From Muribaculaceae bacterium (GTDB taxonomy: Bacteria; Bacillota; Clostridia; Lachnospirales; Lachnospiraceae), in NCBI GenBank assembly GCA_023666425.1, contig JAMPCA010000001.1:889329-953328 (forward strand): a stretch of 64,000 nt of DNA, given 5' to 3'. Of the stretch, positions 16,780 through 25,837 are shown one piece after another; positions within the stretch are counted from its first letter, which is position 1, and each line of letters begins with the position of its first letter. The notes under the pieces are model-generated. The model did no database searches, was not told where the DNA came from, and saw only the letters and a list, made by a program, of their open reading frames with translations. The position numbers and the translations under genes were made by a program.

Positions 16780-17927
16780 TTTCCATTCTCTCCTATCCTC
16801 TGTGCCAGCTCCATCGCCCTGCGGCACATTGCGTCAATATTGTAGTATTTGTACTCCGCCAGCCGCCCGAGGAGATAGAAATCCGGATAATCCTCCACGA
16901 GCCTCCTGTATTTTTCGTACAGCTCTTCATTCTCCGGATTCAGAATCGCGTAATAGGGAATCTCCCCCTCTGCTCCGGTGTAGGCAAAGGGATACTCCCG
17001 CACGATCGTGGTGCCGTCCGCCTTCTGCCCGGTCAGGAATTTAAACTCCGTGATACGGGTGAAATCCTCGCTCACGGTATAGTTGACCACACTGTGTCCC
17101 TGAAAACTGTCCTGCTTAAAATGCTCAAACTGAAAATCCAGAGAGCGGTAAGGAAGCCGCCCGTAGCGGCAGCCAAAGAGCTCGTCGATTGCTCCGGTGT
17201 AGACCAGCGTCCCGGCAAACGCCTCCCCCTGAAAATAAATCTTCCCACCGGAAAATGTGAGCAGCTCTGTGCAATCGGTGTCCAGCCGGATCTCGATATT
17301 TTCATGCGTAAGCATCCGCTCAAACATCGGGGTAAAGCCCTCTTTTGGCACGCCCTGATACGCATCTTTAAAATAGCGGTTGTCATAGGAGACGACAATC
17401 GGCACCCGCCCCGTCACCTCGGGGCTGATCTCCTCCGGCTTCTGTCCCCACTGTTTCATGGTGTAGTACAAAAAGACATTTTTGTATACATACTCTGCCA
17501 GCTCCTGCACATCCGCATCCGGGTTCTCCCTGAGTTTTAAAAGGGGCACACGGCTTCCCTCGCCGTAGGTTTCGGTCAGCTTGCGCTCTAAGGCGGCCGC
17601 CTTCTCTTCCTCATAGACCATGTGCAGAGTATTCAGATTAAAGGGGATCGGAATCAGCGCAGATCCCACCTTTGCCACCACTTCGTGGTCAAAATCATAC
17701 CATTCGGTAAAGCGGGACAGAAATTCCCGGACGCCCCCGTCTCCGGTGTGAAAAATATGCGGGCCGTACTCATGGATCAAAATCCCGTGCCCGTCCAGCC
17801 TGTCGTAACAGTTCCCTCCGATATGGCTCCGTCTCTCAATCACAAGAATCCGCTTTCCCTGCTCTGCCAGAAGCCTCGCCACGGTGGCTCCGGCAATCCC
17901 CGCGCCCACCACAATACAATCATACAT
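16776..17927 (-). CDS. glf: UDP-galactopyranose mutase
   Basis: 383 residues, standard size. Flavoenzyme converting UDP-galactopyranose to UDP-galactofuranose. N-terminal FAD motif GAGIAGATVARLLAEQGKRILVIE (Rossmann GxGxxG), then HIGGNCYD, HEYGPHIFHT and the flavin/substrate segments FKQDSFQGHSVVNY and YPFAYTGAEGEIPYYAI that mark this family. Gal-f is used in exopolysaccharide or teichoic-type glycans. It is the first gene of a two-gene operon with the GT2 and has its own promoter. Confidence 0.95.
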   Translation of the reverse strand: MYDCIVVGAGIAGATVARLLAEQGKRILVIERRSHIGGNCYDRLDGHGILIHEYGPHIFHTGDGGVREFLSRFTEWYDFDHEVVAKVGSALIPIPFNLNTLHMVYEEEKAAALERKLTETYGEGSRVPLLKLRENPDADVQELAEYVYKNVFLYYTMKQWGQKPEEISPEVTGRVPIVVSYDNRYFKDAYQGVPKEGFTPMFERMLTHENIEIRLDTDCTELLTFSGGKIYFQGEAFAGTLVYTGAIDELFGCRYGRLPYRSLDFQFEHFKQDSFQGHSVVNYTVSEDFTRITEFKFLTGQKADGTTIVREYPFAYTGAEGEIPYYAILNPENEELYEKYRRLVEDYPDFYLLGRLAEYKYYNIDAMCRRAMELAQRIGENGK

Positions 17928-17962
17928 CTCTCTTATCGCTCCATTCTGTTTTGTATAGAAAT

Positions 17963-17990
17963 ATTATACACATTTTCCTCTAATAGCCAA
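17963..17990 (-). promoter_or_regulatory. Promoter of glf
   Basis: TTGGCT (17985-17990) and TATAAT (17963-17968) on the minus strand are 16 bases apart, with TG one base before the -10 as in extended -10 promoters. It lies about 35 bases before the glf start. Confidence 0.6.
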
Positions 17991-18128
17991 AGTCTTTTTA
18001 CTTAAGATTCTATGAATTTGTTCACATTTTATTTACAGAATCCTCATAAACTCAACATACTGGTGTCATATTTGCCCCATATACTATGAATTGTAGGATA
18101 AGTACTAAACTTTTTTCTTTTTCATAAC

Positions 18129-18150
18129 CCTCGCACCGAAAGGCGCGAGG
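18129..18150. other. Hairpin in the glf-mutY intergenic region
   Basis: The roughly 300 bases between glf (17927) and mutY (18228) hold the glf promoter, the mutY terminator, and this GC-rich hairpin: CCTCGC/GCGAGG with inner CC/GG pairs and a GAAA-type loop. No T-tract follows on either strand, so it is not a plain terminator. On the minus strand it is preceded by AAGGGAGG, which it could mask, but no credible reading frame follows. Nothing else was recognised here. Confidence 0.45.
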
Positions 18151-18199
18151 ACCTCCCTTTGACAACTGGATTTTTCTTTCTCATATAAAATCTTTTCGT

Positions 18200-18229
18200 A
18201 AAAAGGACTGCCGCAGGGCAGTCCTTTTT
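18200..18229 (-). terminator. Terminator of the amylase-mutY operon
   Basis: A near-perfect inverted repeat: AAAAAGGACTGCC and GGCAGTCCTTTTT around a 4-base loop. The mutY stop codon overlaps its edge. The symmetry means it could act on either strand, but only the minus strand has a gene running into it. Confidence 0.88.
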
Positions 18230-19346
18230 ACGTCTGATCCGGAATCTGATCCCTGCCGACCCGGATATTCATCAGTTCCGCATACCTGGCAAAGGCGCTG
18301 GGAATCGCATAGCGCTCCCTCGCATCCTCCGCCTCCACAAACAAAAGGCCGCCGTCCTTTTGCGCTGCGGGGACGGCATCCTCCGGCTCCTCCACAAGCA
18401 CGATATACCCCTTCATATGCCACTCGACATGGGAAAAAACATGCTTCGCATCCTCCAGGGGCTGAATGCGGACTGGCGAATAGCCCAGCGACCGGATATA
18501 CGAAAGAGCCTCCTCCCGGTTCATATGCCCGCTGTGGTTGGGAAGCTCATAGAGCCCTGCCAAAAGACCGGCCGCCGGCCGCTTGTGAATGGCGACCCGC
18601 CGGCCATCCCGGACAATAAACACAGTCTTATCCTCGATTCTGCGCGCCTTCGCCTTTGTCCTCACCGGAAGCTCCTGCGTCCTTTCCTGCCGTCTCGCTT
18701 CACAGAAAGCATACCACGGACATTCCGCGCAGCGCGGCAGGGCGTTGGGCAGACACACCGTCGCCCCAAGCTCCATGAGAGCCTGATTAAATATGCGGGG
18801 ATGCACCTCTTTTTTGCCCTGCATAAGCGCCATGAGCCGTCTTTCCATCTCCGTCCGCACTGACTGCTTCCTAATGTCCGAGTCATCCGCACTGACTCTC
18901 GAGAGCACGCGCAGCACATTGCCGTCCACCGCCGGAAACGGCTGGTTGTAGGCGATGGAAGCAATCGCCCCCGCCGTATAGTGCCCGACGCCCTTTAAAG
19001 TGAGAAGCTTGTCATAGTCCTCCGGTATCACACCGCCAAACTCCTCCATGATCTGCTTCGCCGCCGCGTTCAGATTCCGCACGCGGTTATAGTAGCCAAG
19101 GCCTTCCCAGAGCTTTAGGTACCTGTCCTCCGGGCATTCGGCCAGCGCGCGCACATCGGGAAGCGCATGCACAAATTTTTCAAAATATGGCTTTACCGCC
19201 TCCACCCGCGTCTGCTGCAGCATAATTTCCGACACCCACACCCGGTAGGCCGTCGGGCTCTCCCTCCACGGGAGCACCCTTGCATGACCCAAAAACCAGT
19301 CTTCCAGCGGTTCTGCCAGCTGCTCTAAGTCAAACTCACTGAACAT
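18228..19346 (-). CDS. mutY: A/G-specific adenine glycosylase
   Basis: 372 residues. Removes adenine mispaired with 8-oxoguanine. Helix-hairpin-helix motif LKGVGHYTAGAIASIA with the catalytic Asp in AVDGNVLRV, catalytic Glu in SEIMLQQTRVE, and the [4Fe-4S] ligands in C-X7-C-X2-C-X5-C (CLPNALPRCAECPWYAFC; the first spacing is one longer than in E. coli). A C-terminal Nudix-like domain (from about residue 235) recognises 8-oxoG. Its start is about 6 bases after the amylase stop, with only a weak ribosome-binding site, suggesting coupled translation. Confidence 0.95.
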   Translation of the reverse strand: MFSEFDLEQLAEPLEDWFLGHARVLPWRESPTAYRVWVSEIMLQQTRVEAVKPYFEKFVHALPDVRALAECPEDRYLKLWEGLGYYNRVRNLNAAAKQIMEEFGGVIPEDYDKLLTLKGVGHYTAGAIASIAYNQPFPAVDGNVLRVLSRVSADDSDIRKQSVRTEMERRLMALMQGKKEVHPRIFNQALMELGATVCLPNALPRCAECPWYAFCEARRQERTQELPVRTKAKARRIEDKTVFIVRDGRRVAIHKRPAAGLLAGLYELPNHSGHMNREEALSYIRSLGYSPVRIQPLEDAKHVFSHVEWHMKGYIVLVEEPEDAVPAAQKDGGLLFVEAEDARERYAIPSAFARYAELMNIRVGRDQIPDQT

Positions 19347-19352
19347 ATGCGT

Positions 19353-20660
19353 CTATACACTCAAAAAATATGCACTGTACGCGGGCAGCTCCAGGCCGCC
19401 GTCAAGGGAAAGCGTCTCCCCGCTGATTATATCTACCGCGGACGCCGCCCCCGCGTCGAAATTCGCCCGGAAAGGCTGCTCCATGGCATTGACCGCCACA
19501 TAGACCCTCTTCCCCTCATACTCCCTGCAGAAAACGCAGGCGCCGTTTGTGAGCACCGTAGAGGTGAAACTGCCATACTGCAGGGGCTTAGAGCTCTTCT
19601 TTGCCTCCGCAAGCTTTCCAATCCACTCTGTCAGCCCGTTGCTCTCAGGCTTCTCATAAGACAGGCGCAGCTTCGGGTCCCCCTCCTCTTTTTTGCCGGT
19701 CGCTCCCCACTCGCTGCCGTAGTACACGCAGGGAATTCCCGGCATACCGAAGGAAATCGCATAGATGAGCGGCAGATGCTTCGGATTTGTCAAAATCGAC
19801 GCCACCCTCGTCACATCGTGGTTGTCCACAAAGGAGAGCAGATGCTTTCCCCTATACAATGTCCACTGCTCCGGCCCGAACTGGCGCAGGAGGGAGTGGT
19901 TGATCTCAAACATATTCATGGAATTGAAGCTGGAGTACAGCCCCTTGTAGCACTCGTAATTGGTCACGGAGTGCAGCATCTCATCGTTCATAAACTGGTT
20001 GTAATCTCCATGCAGAGTCTCTCCCACAAGGAAAAAGTCAGGCTTAAGCTCATTGCAGAAGCTCCTTAAGCGGCGCAGGAAATCCTTGTCCAGACAGTAG
20101 GCCACATCCAGCCGCAGCCCGTCAATGTCGAACTCCTCCACCCAGCCCCGGATGGCAGAAAAAATGTGCGCGATCACATCCTCATTGCGCAGATTCAGTT
20201 TCACCAGATCGTAATTGCCTTCCCAGCCCTCGTACCAGAGGCCGTCGTTGTAATTTGAATTCCCGTCGAATGCAATGCGTCCAAACCAGCTTACATAGGG
20301 AGAGCGTTCACGGTTTTTAAGCACGTCCTCAAAAGCCCAGAAGCCGCGTCCCACATGGTTAAACACGCCGTCCAGCACCACGCGGATACCCTCCTTGTGC
20401 AGATTCCGGCATACTCCGGCAAAGTCCTCATTTGTGCCCAGCCGTGTGTCAATCTTCGTGTAGTCCCTTGTATTGTAGCCGTGGGTGTCGGATTCAAATA
20501 CCGGTGAAAAATAAATGGCGTTCGCCCCCGTCTCTTTGATATGGGGAATCCAGTTGTTCACCTTCGTAATCCTGTGCTCCGGCACGCCGTCATTCTCAAA
20601 GGGCGCGCCGCAAAAGCCCAACGGATAAATCTGATAAAATACACTTTCATAAGCCCACAT
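19353..20660 (-). CDS. GH13 alpha-amylase family enzyme, intracellular
   Basis: 435 residues, no signal peptide and no N-terminal carbohydrate module. GH13 regions: VLDGVFNHVGRG (region I), GLRLDVAY with nucleophile Asp (II), LVGETLHG with acid/base Glu (III), and FVDNHDVTR with the third Asp (IV). The substrate is likely maltodextrin or cyclodextrin taken into the cell, as in small cyclomaltodextrinase/maltogenic-amylase-like enzymes. AGGAGG lies 8 bases before the ATG at 20660, better than the upstream ATG at 20681. Operon: HAD hydrolase, this gene, mutY. Confidence 0.87.
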   Translation of the reverse strand: MWAYESVFYQIYPLGFCGAPFENDGVPEHRITKVNNWIPHIKETGANAIYFSPVFESDTHGYNTRDYTKIDTRLGTNEDFAGVCRNLHKEGIRVVLDGVFNHVGRGFWAFEDVLKNRERSPYVSWFGRIAFDGNSNYNDGLWYEGWEGNYDLVKLNLRNEDVIAHIFSAIRGWVEEFDIDGLRLDVAYCLDKDFLRRLRSFCNELKPDFFLVGETLHGDYNQFMNDEMLHSVTNYECYKGLYSSFNSMNMFEINHSLLRQFGPEQWTLYRGKHLLSFVDNHDVTRVASILTNPKHLPLIYAISFGMPGIPCVYYGSEWGATGKKEEGDPKLRLSYEKPESNGLTEWIGKLAEAKKSSKPLQYGSFTSTVLTNGACVFCREYEGKRVYVAVNAMEQPFRANFDAGAASAVDIISGETLSLDGGLELPAYSAYFLSV

Positions 20661-20713
20661 TAGTTCATCCTCCTGTTTCAAAATTATAAGTATTTTTCAC
20701 AACAAACAATCTC

Positions 20714-21307
20714 TTACAATCCAAACTCCTCCCGGATTGCATCAAAGCTGCCCTGAAAGCGGACTGCCGCAAGCCCCGCCGCGCGGGCGCCCTCCACATT
20801 GTCCTCCCGGTCGTCGATAAAGAGACATTCCGCCGCCACAAGGCCGTACTTCTTCAAAAACAGCTCGTAAATCTGTATATCCGGCTTTATGACATGCACG
20901 TCACAGGAGACAAATACGCCGTCAAAATATTCGATTGGAGCAAAATTGGGAAAGTACTCGTAAAACAAATCGCTCGCATTCGAGAGCACATAAATTCCAT
21001 ATCCCTTCTCCTTCACATATGCGCAAAACTCCCCCGCACCGGCGAGCGGCTTCATGCAGATGTCCCAGCCCTCCGCACATTTTTTCAACTCCGCATGGTA
21101 CTGCTCTGGCACTCTCTTCTTCACCAGCTCATAGCGGTCACGGTCGCGAATCTCGCCCCGGTCGCCCATCTTCCACTCCGGCCCCAAAAACAGCTCTCTT
21201 CTTATAATATCCCTCGCCTCATCGCTGGTGCAATACTGCGCCAGCGGAACCTCCGGGTCATAATCCAGCAGCACATTTCCCATATCAAACACAATGTTTT
21301 GAAACAT
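20714..21307 (-). CDS. HAD superfamily hydrolase (subfamily IA)
   Basis: 198 residues. HAD motif I in VFDMGNVLLDYD (the usual DxD second Asp is replaced: DMGNV, as in many epoxide-hydrolase-N-like or YihX-type members), motif II in VLSNAS, the lysine in IKPDIQIYE, and motif IV in FIDDREDN. It is expected to be a phosphatase of a small phosphorylated metabolite; YihX-type relatives act on glucose 1-phosphate, which would fit the sugar neighbourhood, but specificity cannot be read. AAGGAGGG precedes the ATG at 21307. Confidence 0.85.
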   Translation of the reverse strand: MFQNIVFDMGNVLLDYDPEVPLAQYCTSDEARDIIRRELFLGPEWKMGDRGEIRDRDRYELVKKRVPEQYHAELKKCAEGWDICMKPLAGAGEFCAYVKEKGYGIYVLSNASDLFYEYFPNFAPIEYFDGVFVSCDVHVIKPDIQIYELFLKKYGLVAAECLFIDDREDNVEGARAAGLAAVRFQGSFDAIREEFGL

Positions 21308-21394
21308 CGCCTGCCCTCCTTGTCCCTGACACAATTATAGCATAACTGCACACTGATACAATATAAAAATGATTTCCGCGTCTTTTTCGCCATC

Positions 21395-21436
21395 AAAAAG
21401 AGCGCTGCCCTTACCTCCGATGTAAGGACAACGCTC
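21395..21436 (-). terminator. Terminator of crotonase gene
   Basis: On the minus strand a 15-base stem, GAGCGTTGTCCTTAC pairing with GTAAGGGCAGCGCTC through two G-U pairs, with a 7-base loop, is followed by TTTTT. It lies 90 bases beyond the crotonase stop; the run between is otherwise empty. Confidence 0.85.
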
Positions 21437-21524
21437 CTCTCTGATTCCTCACGCCTGCACATCCGGCCGTGATTCCGCAGCTCACGCGCTCCTGTGCCAA
21501 AGCATGTCATACTCCCGTCTTTCC

Positions 21525-22328
21525 TTAAAAGTCGGTCAGCTCTGCCGCTCTCTTCTCTAAGAATGCGCCCATACCTTCCTTCTTATCATGGGTATCGTTC
21601 ACAACGCCGAACAGATTCGCTTCCATCTCTACCGCGTTCCGGATGTCCATATCGTAGCCGTTGTTGATGGCTGCCTTTGCAACCGCCACCGCATAGCTTC
21701 CCTTGGAAATAATCTTGGCCGCCATCGCTTTCGCCGTAGCCATCAGCTCCTCTTTGGCAACCACCTTGTTCACCAGACCGATGCGGTATGCCTCGTTCGC
21801 GTCAATATTGTCGCAGGTGAAGATCATCTCCTTCGCCCTTCCCATACCTACCAGACGCGCAAGTCTCTGCGTGCCGCCAAAGCCCGGGATAATTCCCAGA
21901 CCGCACTCCGGCTGTCCAAACACAGCATTGTCGCTGGCGATACGAATATCACAGCTCATAGCGATCTCACAGCCGCCGCCCAGCGCAAAACCATTCACTG
22001 CAGCGATCGTCACCTGACGCATATTCATCAGCTTAAAGAACGGCTCGGAAGCCCTGATTCCGAAAGCCCTCGCCTCGGGAGCGGTGAAATTCACCATCTC
22101 GGCAATGTCTGCGCCTGCCACGAAAGACTTGAACTCGTTGCCCTTCTTGTCCGGGCCGCCCGTCAGAATCACCACCTTGATGCCGTCGTTCTTCTCGATC
22201 TCGCCAAGGCATGTGTTCAGCTCGTCCAGTGTCTCGCTGTTCAGCGCGTTGAGAGCCGCAGGTCTTGCGATCGAAAGCACCGCAACCTGATCTGCAATCT
22301 CGAGTGTCAGGTTCTTAAATTCACTCAT
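21525..22328 (-). CDS. crt: Crotonase / enoyl-CoA hydratase
   Basis: 267 residues. Crotonase fold with oxyanion-hole segments SFVAGADIAEM and FALGGGCEIAMSCD and both catalytic glutamates (in GGGCE and QPECGLGIIPGFGGTQRL). It should hydrate crotonyl-CoA, as in clostridial butyrate formation, although other short-chain enoyl-CoA hydratases look the same. The other butyrate genes (thl, hbd, bcd, etfAB) are not adjacent, so this is a stand-alone copy with its own promoter and terminator. The ribosome-binding site is GGAGGAATTTTGCT before ATG. Confidence 0.85.
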   Translation of the reverse strand: MSEFKNLTLEIADQVAVLSIARPAALNALNSETLDELNTCLGEIEKNDGIKVVILTGGPDKKGNEFKSFVAGADIAEMVNFTAPEARAFGIRASEPFFKLMNMRQVTIAAVNGFALGGGCEIAMSCDIRIASDNAVFGQPECGLGIIPGFGGTQRLARLVGMGRAKEMIFTCDNIDANEAYRIGLVNKVVAKEELMATAKAMAAKIISKGSYAVAVAKAAINNGYDMDIRNAVEMEANLFGVVNDTHDKKEGMGAFLEKRAAELTDF

Positions 22329-22375
22329 AGCAAAATTCCTCCTACATAATATGTAATTATTTTTTCATAACCCCT

Positions 22376-22404
22376 ATGCTAACACTTTGACAAAAAATTG
22401 TCAA
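22376..22404 (-). promoter_or_regulatory. Promoter of crotonase gene
   Basis: Consensus TTGACA (22399-22404) with TAGCAT (22376-22381) 17 bases away on the minus strand. The -35 also pairs with flanking TTGTCA/TGTCAA repeats, so a small hairpin with a T-run that could end the upstream EAL gene overlaps the promoter. Confidence 0.5.
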
Positions 22405-22417
22405 TGCTGACAAGGCT

Positions 22418-24511
22418 TCATTTGCGGACTGCCATTTGCGGGCTGTGGGCGATCTGGTACTCGATAAATTCCTCCAGGGGAACCGGCTTACTGAACAGAT
22501 ATCCCTGATAGCAGGTACAGCCAAGTCTCTCCAAAAGCTGCTGCTGCTCCCTTGTCTCCACATACTCGGCGATCACGCCCACGCCAAGCTCCTTCGCCAG
22601 CTCCACAATAGAGGCGACAATCTTCTGGTTCGTCTCATTCGTCTCAATCGTCCGGATCAGCGAGCCGTCCAGCTTCACAATCCCAAAGAAATTGGACTGC
22701 AGATACAAAAGCGAGGTGTGCCCCATGCCAAAATCGTCGATGAGCAGCATATGCCCCGCTTCCTTAAAGGCATTCAGCTTCCGGCTCACCGCATCGGTCT
22801 GCAGGAGCACATCCTGCTCCGTAATCTCAATCCACAGCTTTTCCGCGGCGATATTGTGCGCGGCAAGATGCTGCTCGATGCACTTTTCCACGTCCCACAA
22901 AAGAGAGTGCGCCGTGAGGTTCACAGACATCTTAAACGGCCCGTCGTAGACCTTCTGCAGCTTGTCAATGCCAGTGGTCACCTCGTCGAGAATAAAGTCC
23001 TCCAGCTCCGGGAGCAGCTTCCCCTCCTCCGCGAGATAGATAATGAGAGGCGGATAGATCAGACCGTAAATTGGATGCTTCCACCGCAGCAGTGCTTCCG
23101 CGCCCACACATCTGCCGTCCGCCGACATCTGGGGCTGATAGAGAAGAAACAGCTCCCGGTTGCGGACTGCCCGCTGCAGATCGTGTAAAAGCGCCCGGGA
23201 GGTGGCGCCGATACGGTCGCCTCTCGTCAGAAACGCCGGCCGTTCCACCTGCTCTTCCTTCTGTTGCAGCTCCAGAATAATCGCCCCGACCTCCTCCTTG
23301 GAACGAACCTGTTCCAGCCTGCTGTTGATGCGCAAAAACGGCAGATAAATCAGCACGCCGACCGTGATGCACAGCACCTGCAGCAGCGTTCCGCGCAGGG
23401 AATCCGTCGCCAGATACCCCCCGACAAACACGGGGATCGTCCATGTATTTGTCTGCGTAAGCTGGGGGACAAGCCCCGTGGCTGTCGCCGCGTAGGACAG
23501 ACAGTAGCAGACGATCGGCGTCAGGATAAAGGGGATTCCCAGCACCGGGTTTAAGATAATCGGAATTCCAAAGGTCAGAATCTCATTGACATTAAAAATC
23601 GCAGGCCAGAGCGCAAGCCCCGCCAGCTTGCCGACGCGCTCCTTCCGGAAAAACAAAACAAGCGCGATCAGGACACAGATCGTCGTACCACAGCCCCCCA
23701 TCATAACAAATATGTCAAAGAAGGGCTTGGAGAAAATAGTGTCTCCGGTGAACGCGAAGGTATTCTGCGCCACCGGCTCTAAAATATGGCTCCCGTGCAG
23801 GCCAAAAAACCACAGAAGATGCACGAGGAAAGTATAAAGAAGCCCGGAAGCAAAACCGTCGCCTGCCCCAACCGTCTCAAAAAGCCTGCACAGGTAGGTG
23901 GTGAAAAACTCATAGAGGCTGTACACGCCAAACAGCGCATAGAGCAGCTGGTTGAACAGCGCCACCACACTCACAATGACCGCCATCGGAAAAAAAGTCT
24001 GAATCGCCTGCACACAGATTCCGCCCATTCCCGCCGTGTAATTTTCCAGCGAAAAAATCCGGACTTTCCGCAGAGCCGTGTATGCCACACAGGACAGATA
24101 GGTGACAAAAATTGCCGCAAAGCTCCCCTGTGTGCCAAGCCCCGCAATGTCAAAGCCCTCGCTGCCTATATTCAGCTGCGTTCCAAAGGCTCCGAGGGAT
24201 ACGAGCACATACAGTCCTATGTAATCATAACTCTCATTTTTTTCCATCACATAGCTGACGCTTAATGCAATCACCATCGCCAGTGAAAAAATGCCGAAGG
24301 TTCCCTCATAAATCATATGAAAAAACAGATACAGCGGCCGTCCCTCCCCGGCCAGCCATGACTGGTAGAGAGGAACCGGCAGATCCCGCAGGGCGCAGGC
24401 AAAGGCGCCCACCAAAAGCAGCGGAATCATCATGCCCAGCCCGCGCTTCAATACATTTGAGAAAAATCCATTTTCAAAACGAAGAATCAGCTTCTTTACA
24501 GATTCCTTCAT
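22418..24511 (-). CDS. PTS EIIC (ChbC/CelB-like) fused to EAL phosphodiesterase
   Basis: 697 residues. Residues 1 to about 400 are a lactose/cellobiose-family PTS IIC membrane domain: many hydrophobic spans, WFFGLHGSHIL and NVNEILTFGIPIILNPVLG, the sugar-site signatures with the His and Glu kept. No EIIA or EIIB domain or phospho-Cys is present. After a charged linker, about residues 440-685 form an EAL domain with EALLRW, VNLTAHS, EITE, IDDFGMGH, VKLDGS and AEYVET, so all metal and catalytic positions look intact. Predicted role: membrane c-di-GMP phosphodiesterase whose IIC part senses (rather than transports) a beta-glucoside-type sugar. It follows serS by 18 bases with a strong AGAGGAGG site. 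Confidence 0.9.
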   Translation of the reverse strand: MKESVKKLILRFENGFFSNVLKRGLGMMIPLLLVGAFACALRDLPVPLYQSWLAGEGRPLYLFFHMIYEGTFGIFSLAMVIALSVSYVMEKNESYDYIGLYVLVSLGAFGTQLNIGSEGFDIAGLGTQGSFAAIFVTYLSCVAYTALRKVRIFSLENYTAGMGGICVQAIQTFFPMAVIVSVVALFNQLLYALFGVYSLYEFFTTYLCRLFETVGAGDGFASGLLYTFLVHLLWFFGLHGSHILEPVAQNTFAFTGDTIFSKPFFDIFVMMGGCGTTICVLIALVLFFRKERVGKLAGLALWPAIFNVNEILTFGIPIILNPVLGIPFILTPIVCYCLSYAATATGLVPQLTQTNTWTIPVFVGGYLATDSLRGTLLQVLCITVGVLIYLPFLRINSRLEQVRSKEEVGAIILELQQKEEQVERPAFLTRGDRIGATSRALLHDLQRAVRNRELFLLYQPQMSADGRCVGAEALLRWKHPIYGLIYPPLIIYLAEEGKLLPELEDFILDEVTTGIDKLQKVYDGPFKMSVNLTAHSLLWDVEKCIEQHLAAHNIAAEKLWIEITEQDVLLQTDAVSRKLNAFKEAGHMLLIDDFGMGHTSLLYLQSNFFGIVKLDGSLIRTIETNETNQKIVASIVELAKELGVGVIAEYVETREQQQLLERLGCTCYQGYLFSKPVPLEEFIEYQIAHSPQMAVRK

Positions 24512-24529
24512 AAAAAACCTCCTCTGCCA

Positions 24530-25819
24530 TCAATGCTTCGGAATCAATTTCTCCATTCCCCCCATATAAGGTCTGAGCGCCTCCGGAACCGCCACCGTAC
24601 CGTCCGCCTTAAGATTGTTCTCTAAAAATGCGATCAGCATCCGCGGCGGAGCCACCACCGTGTTGTTCAGCGTGTGGGCAAAATACTTGCTCTTATCGCT
24701 GCCCTTCACGCGGATTTTCAGCCGTCTCGCCTGCGCATCTCCCAGATTCGAACAGCTTCCCACCTCAAAATATTTCTTCTGTCTCGGCGACCACGCCTCC
24801 ACATCGCAGGATTTCACCTTAAGATCCGCCAGATCCCCGGAGCAGCACTCCAGGGTGCGAACCGGAATGTCGAGACTGCGGAACAGATCCACAGTGTTCT
24901 GCCACAGCCTGTCGTACCACATGGGAGACTCCTCCGGCTTACATACCACGATCATCTCCTGTTTTTCAAACTGGTGAATCCGGTAAACCCCGCGCTCCTC
25001 GATGCCGTGCGCCCCCTTCTCCTTGCGGAAGCACGGGGAATAGCTCGTCATGGTGTAGGGCAGCTTCTCCTCGTCGCTGATGGTGTCGATAAACTTGCCG
25101 ATCATGGAGTGCTCCGAGGTGCCGATCAGATAGAGATCCTCGCCCTCGATCTTGTACATCATGGCGTCCATCTCCTCAAAGCTCATCACACCGGTCACCA
25201 CGCCGGAGCGGATCATAAAGGGTGGCACACAGTAGGTAAAGCCCCTGTCAATCATAAAATCCCGGGCATAGGCGATCACAGCGGAATGGAGCCTTGCAAT
25301 ATCTCCCATCAGATAATAAAAGCCGTTGCCTGCCACCTTCCCCGCGGCGTCCATATCAATACCGTCAAAGCGCTCCATAATCTGAGTGTGGTACGGAATC
25401 TCAAAATCCGGCACCAGAGGCTCGCCGAAGCGCTCAAGCTCCACGTTGCAGCTGTCGTCCTTACCGACGGGCACCGACGGATCAATGATATTCGGAATCT
25501 GCATCATCAGAGCCGTAACCTTTTCGGAGAGCTCCTTCTCCTGCTCCTCCAGCTGTGCAAGGCGGGCGGCATTCTCCGCGACCTCGGCCTTCACCTGGTC
25601 AGCCTCCTCCTTCTTTCCCTGCCCCATCAGCGCACCGATCTGCTTCGAGAGCTTATTGCGGCTGGCGCGAAGCTCATCTGCCTCCTGCTGCGCCGCCCGC
25701 GCCTTTACGTCAAGCGCAATCACCTCGTCCACCATGGGAAGCTTGTGCTCCTGGAACTTTTTCTTAATATTTTCTTTTACTGCGTCGGGATTCTCCCGCA
25801 AAAACTTAATATCAATCAT
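24530..25819 (-). CDS. serS: Seryl-tRNA synthetase
   Basis: 429 residues, normal length. N-terminal tRNA-binding coiled coil (about residues 30-100), then the class II catalytic core: motif 2 region CFRKEKGAHGIEERGVYRIHQF with FEKQEM, serine pocket GTSEHS, and motif 3 GDAQARRLKIRVK with HTLNNTVVAPPRMLIAFLEN. Charges tRNA-Ser. It lies 18 bases after glyA, the enzyme that consumes serine, a sensible serine/glycine pairing, and before the EIIC-EAL gene. Confidence 0.97.
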   Translation of the reverse strand: MIDIKFLRENPDAVKENIKKKFQEHKLPMVDEVIALDVKARAAQQEADELRASRNKLSKQIGALMGQGKKEEADQVKAEVAENAARLAQLEEQEKELSEKVTALMMQIPNIIDPSVPVGKDDSCNVELERFGEPLVPDFEIPYHTQIMERFDGIDMDAAGKVAGNGFYYLMGDIARLHSAVIAYARDFMIDRGFTYCVPPFMIRSGVVTGVMSFEEMDAMMYKIEGEDLYLIGTSEHSMIGKFIDTISDEEKLPYTMTSYSPCFRKEKGAHGIEERGVYRIHQFEKQEMIVVCKPEESPMWYDRLWQNTVDLFRSLDIPVRTLECCSGDLADLKVKSCDVEAWSPRQKKYFEVGSCSNLGDAQARRLKIRVKGSDKSKYFAHTLNNTVVAPPRMLIAFLENNLKADGTVAVPEALRPYMGGMEKLIPKH

Positions 25820-25837
25820 AGCTCTGCGCTCCTTTTT

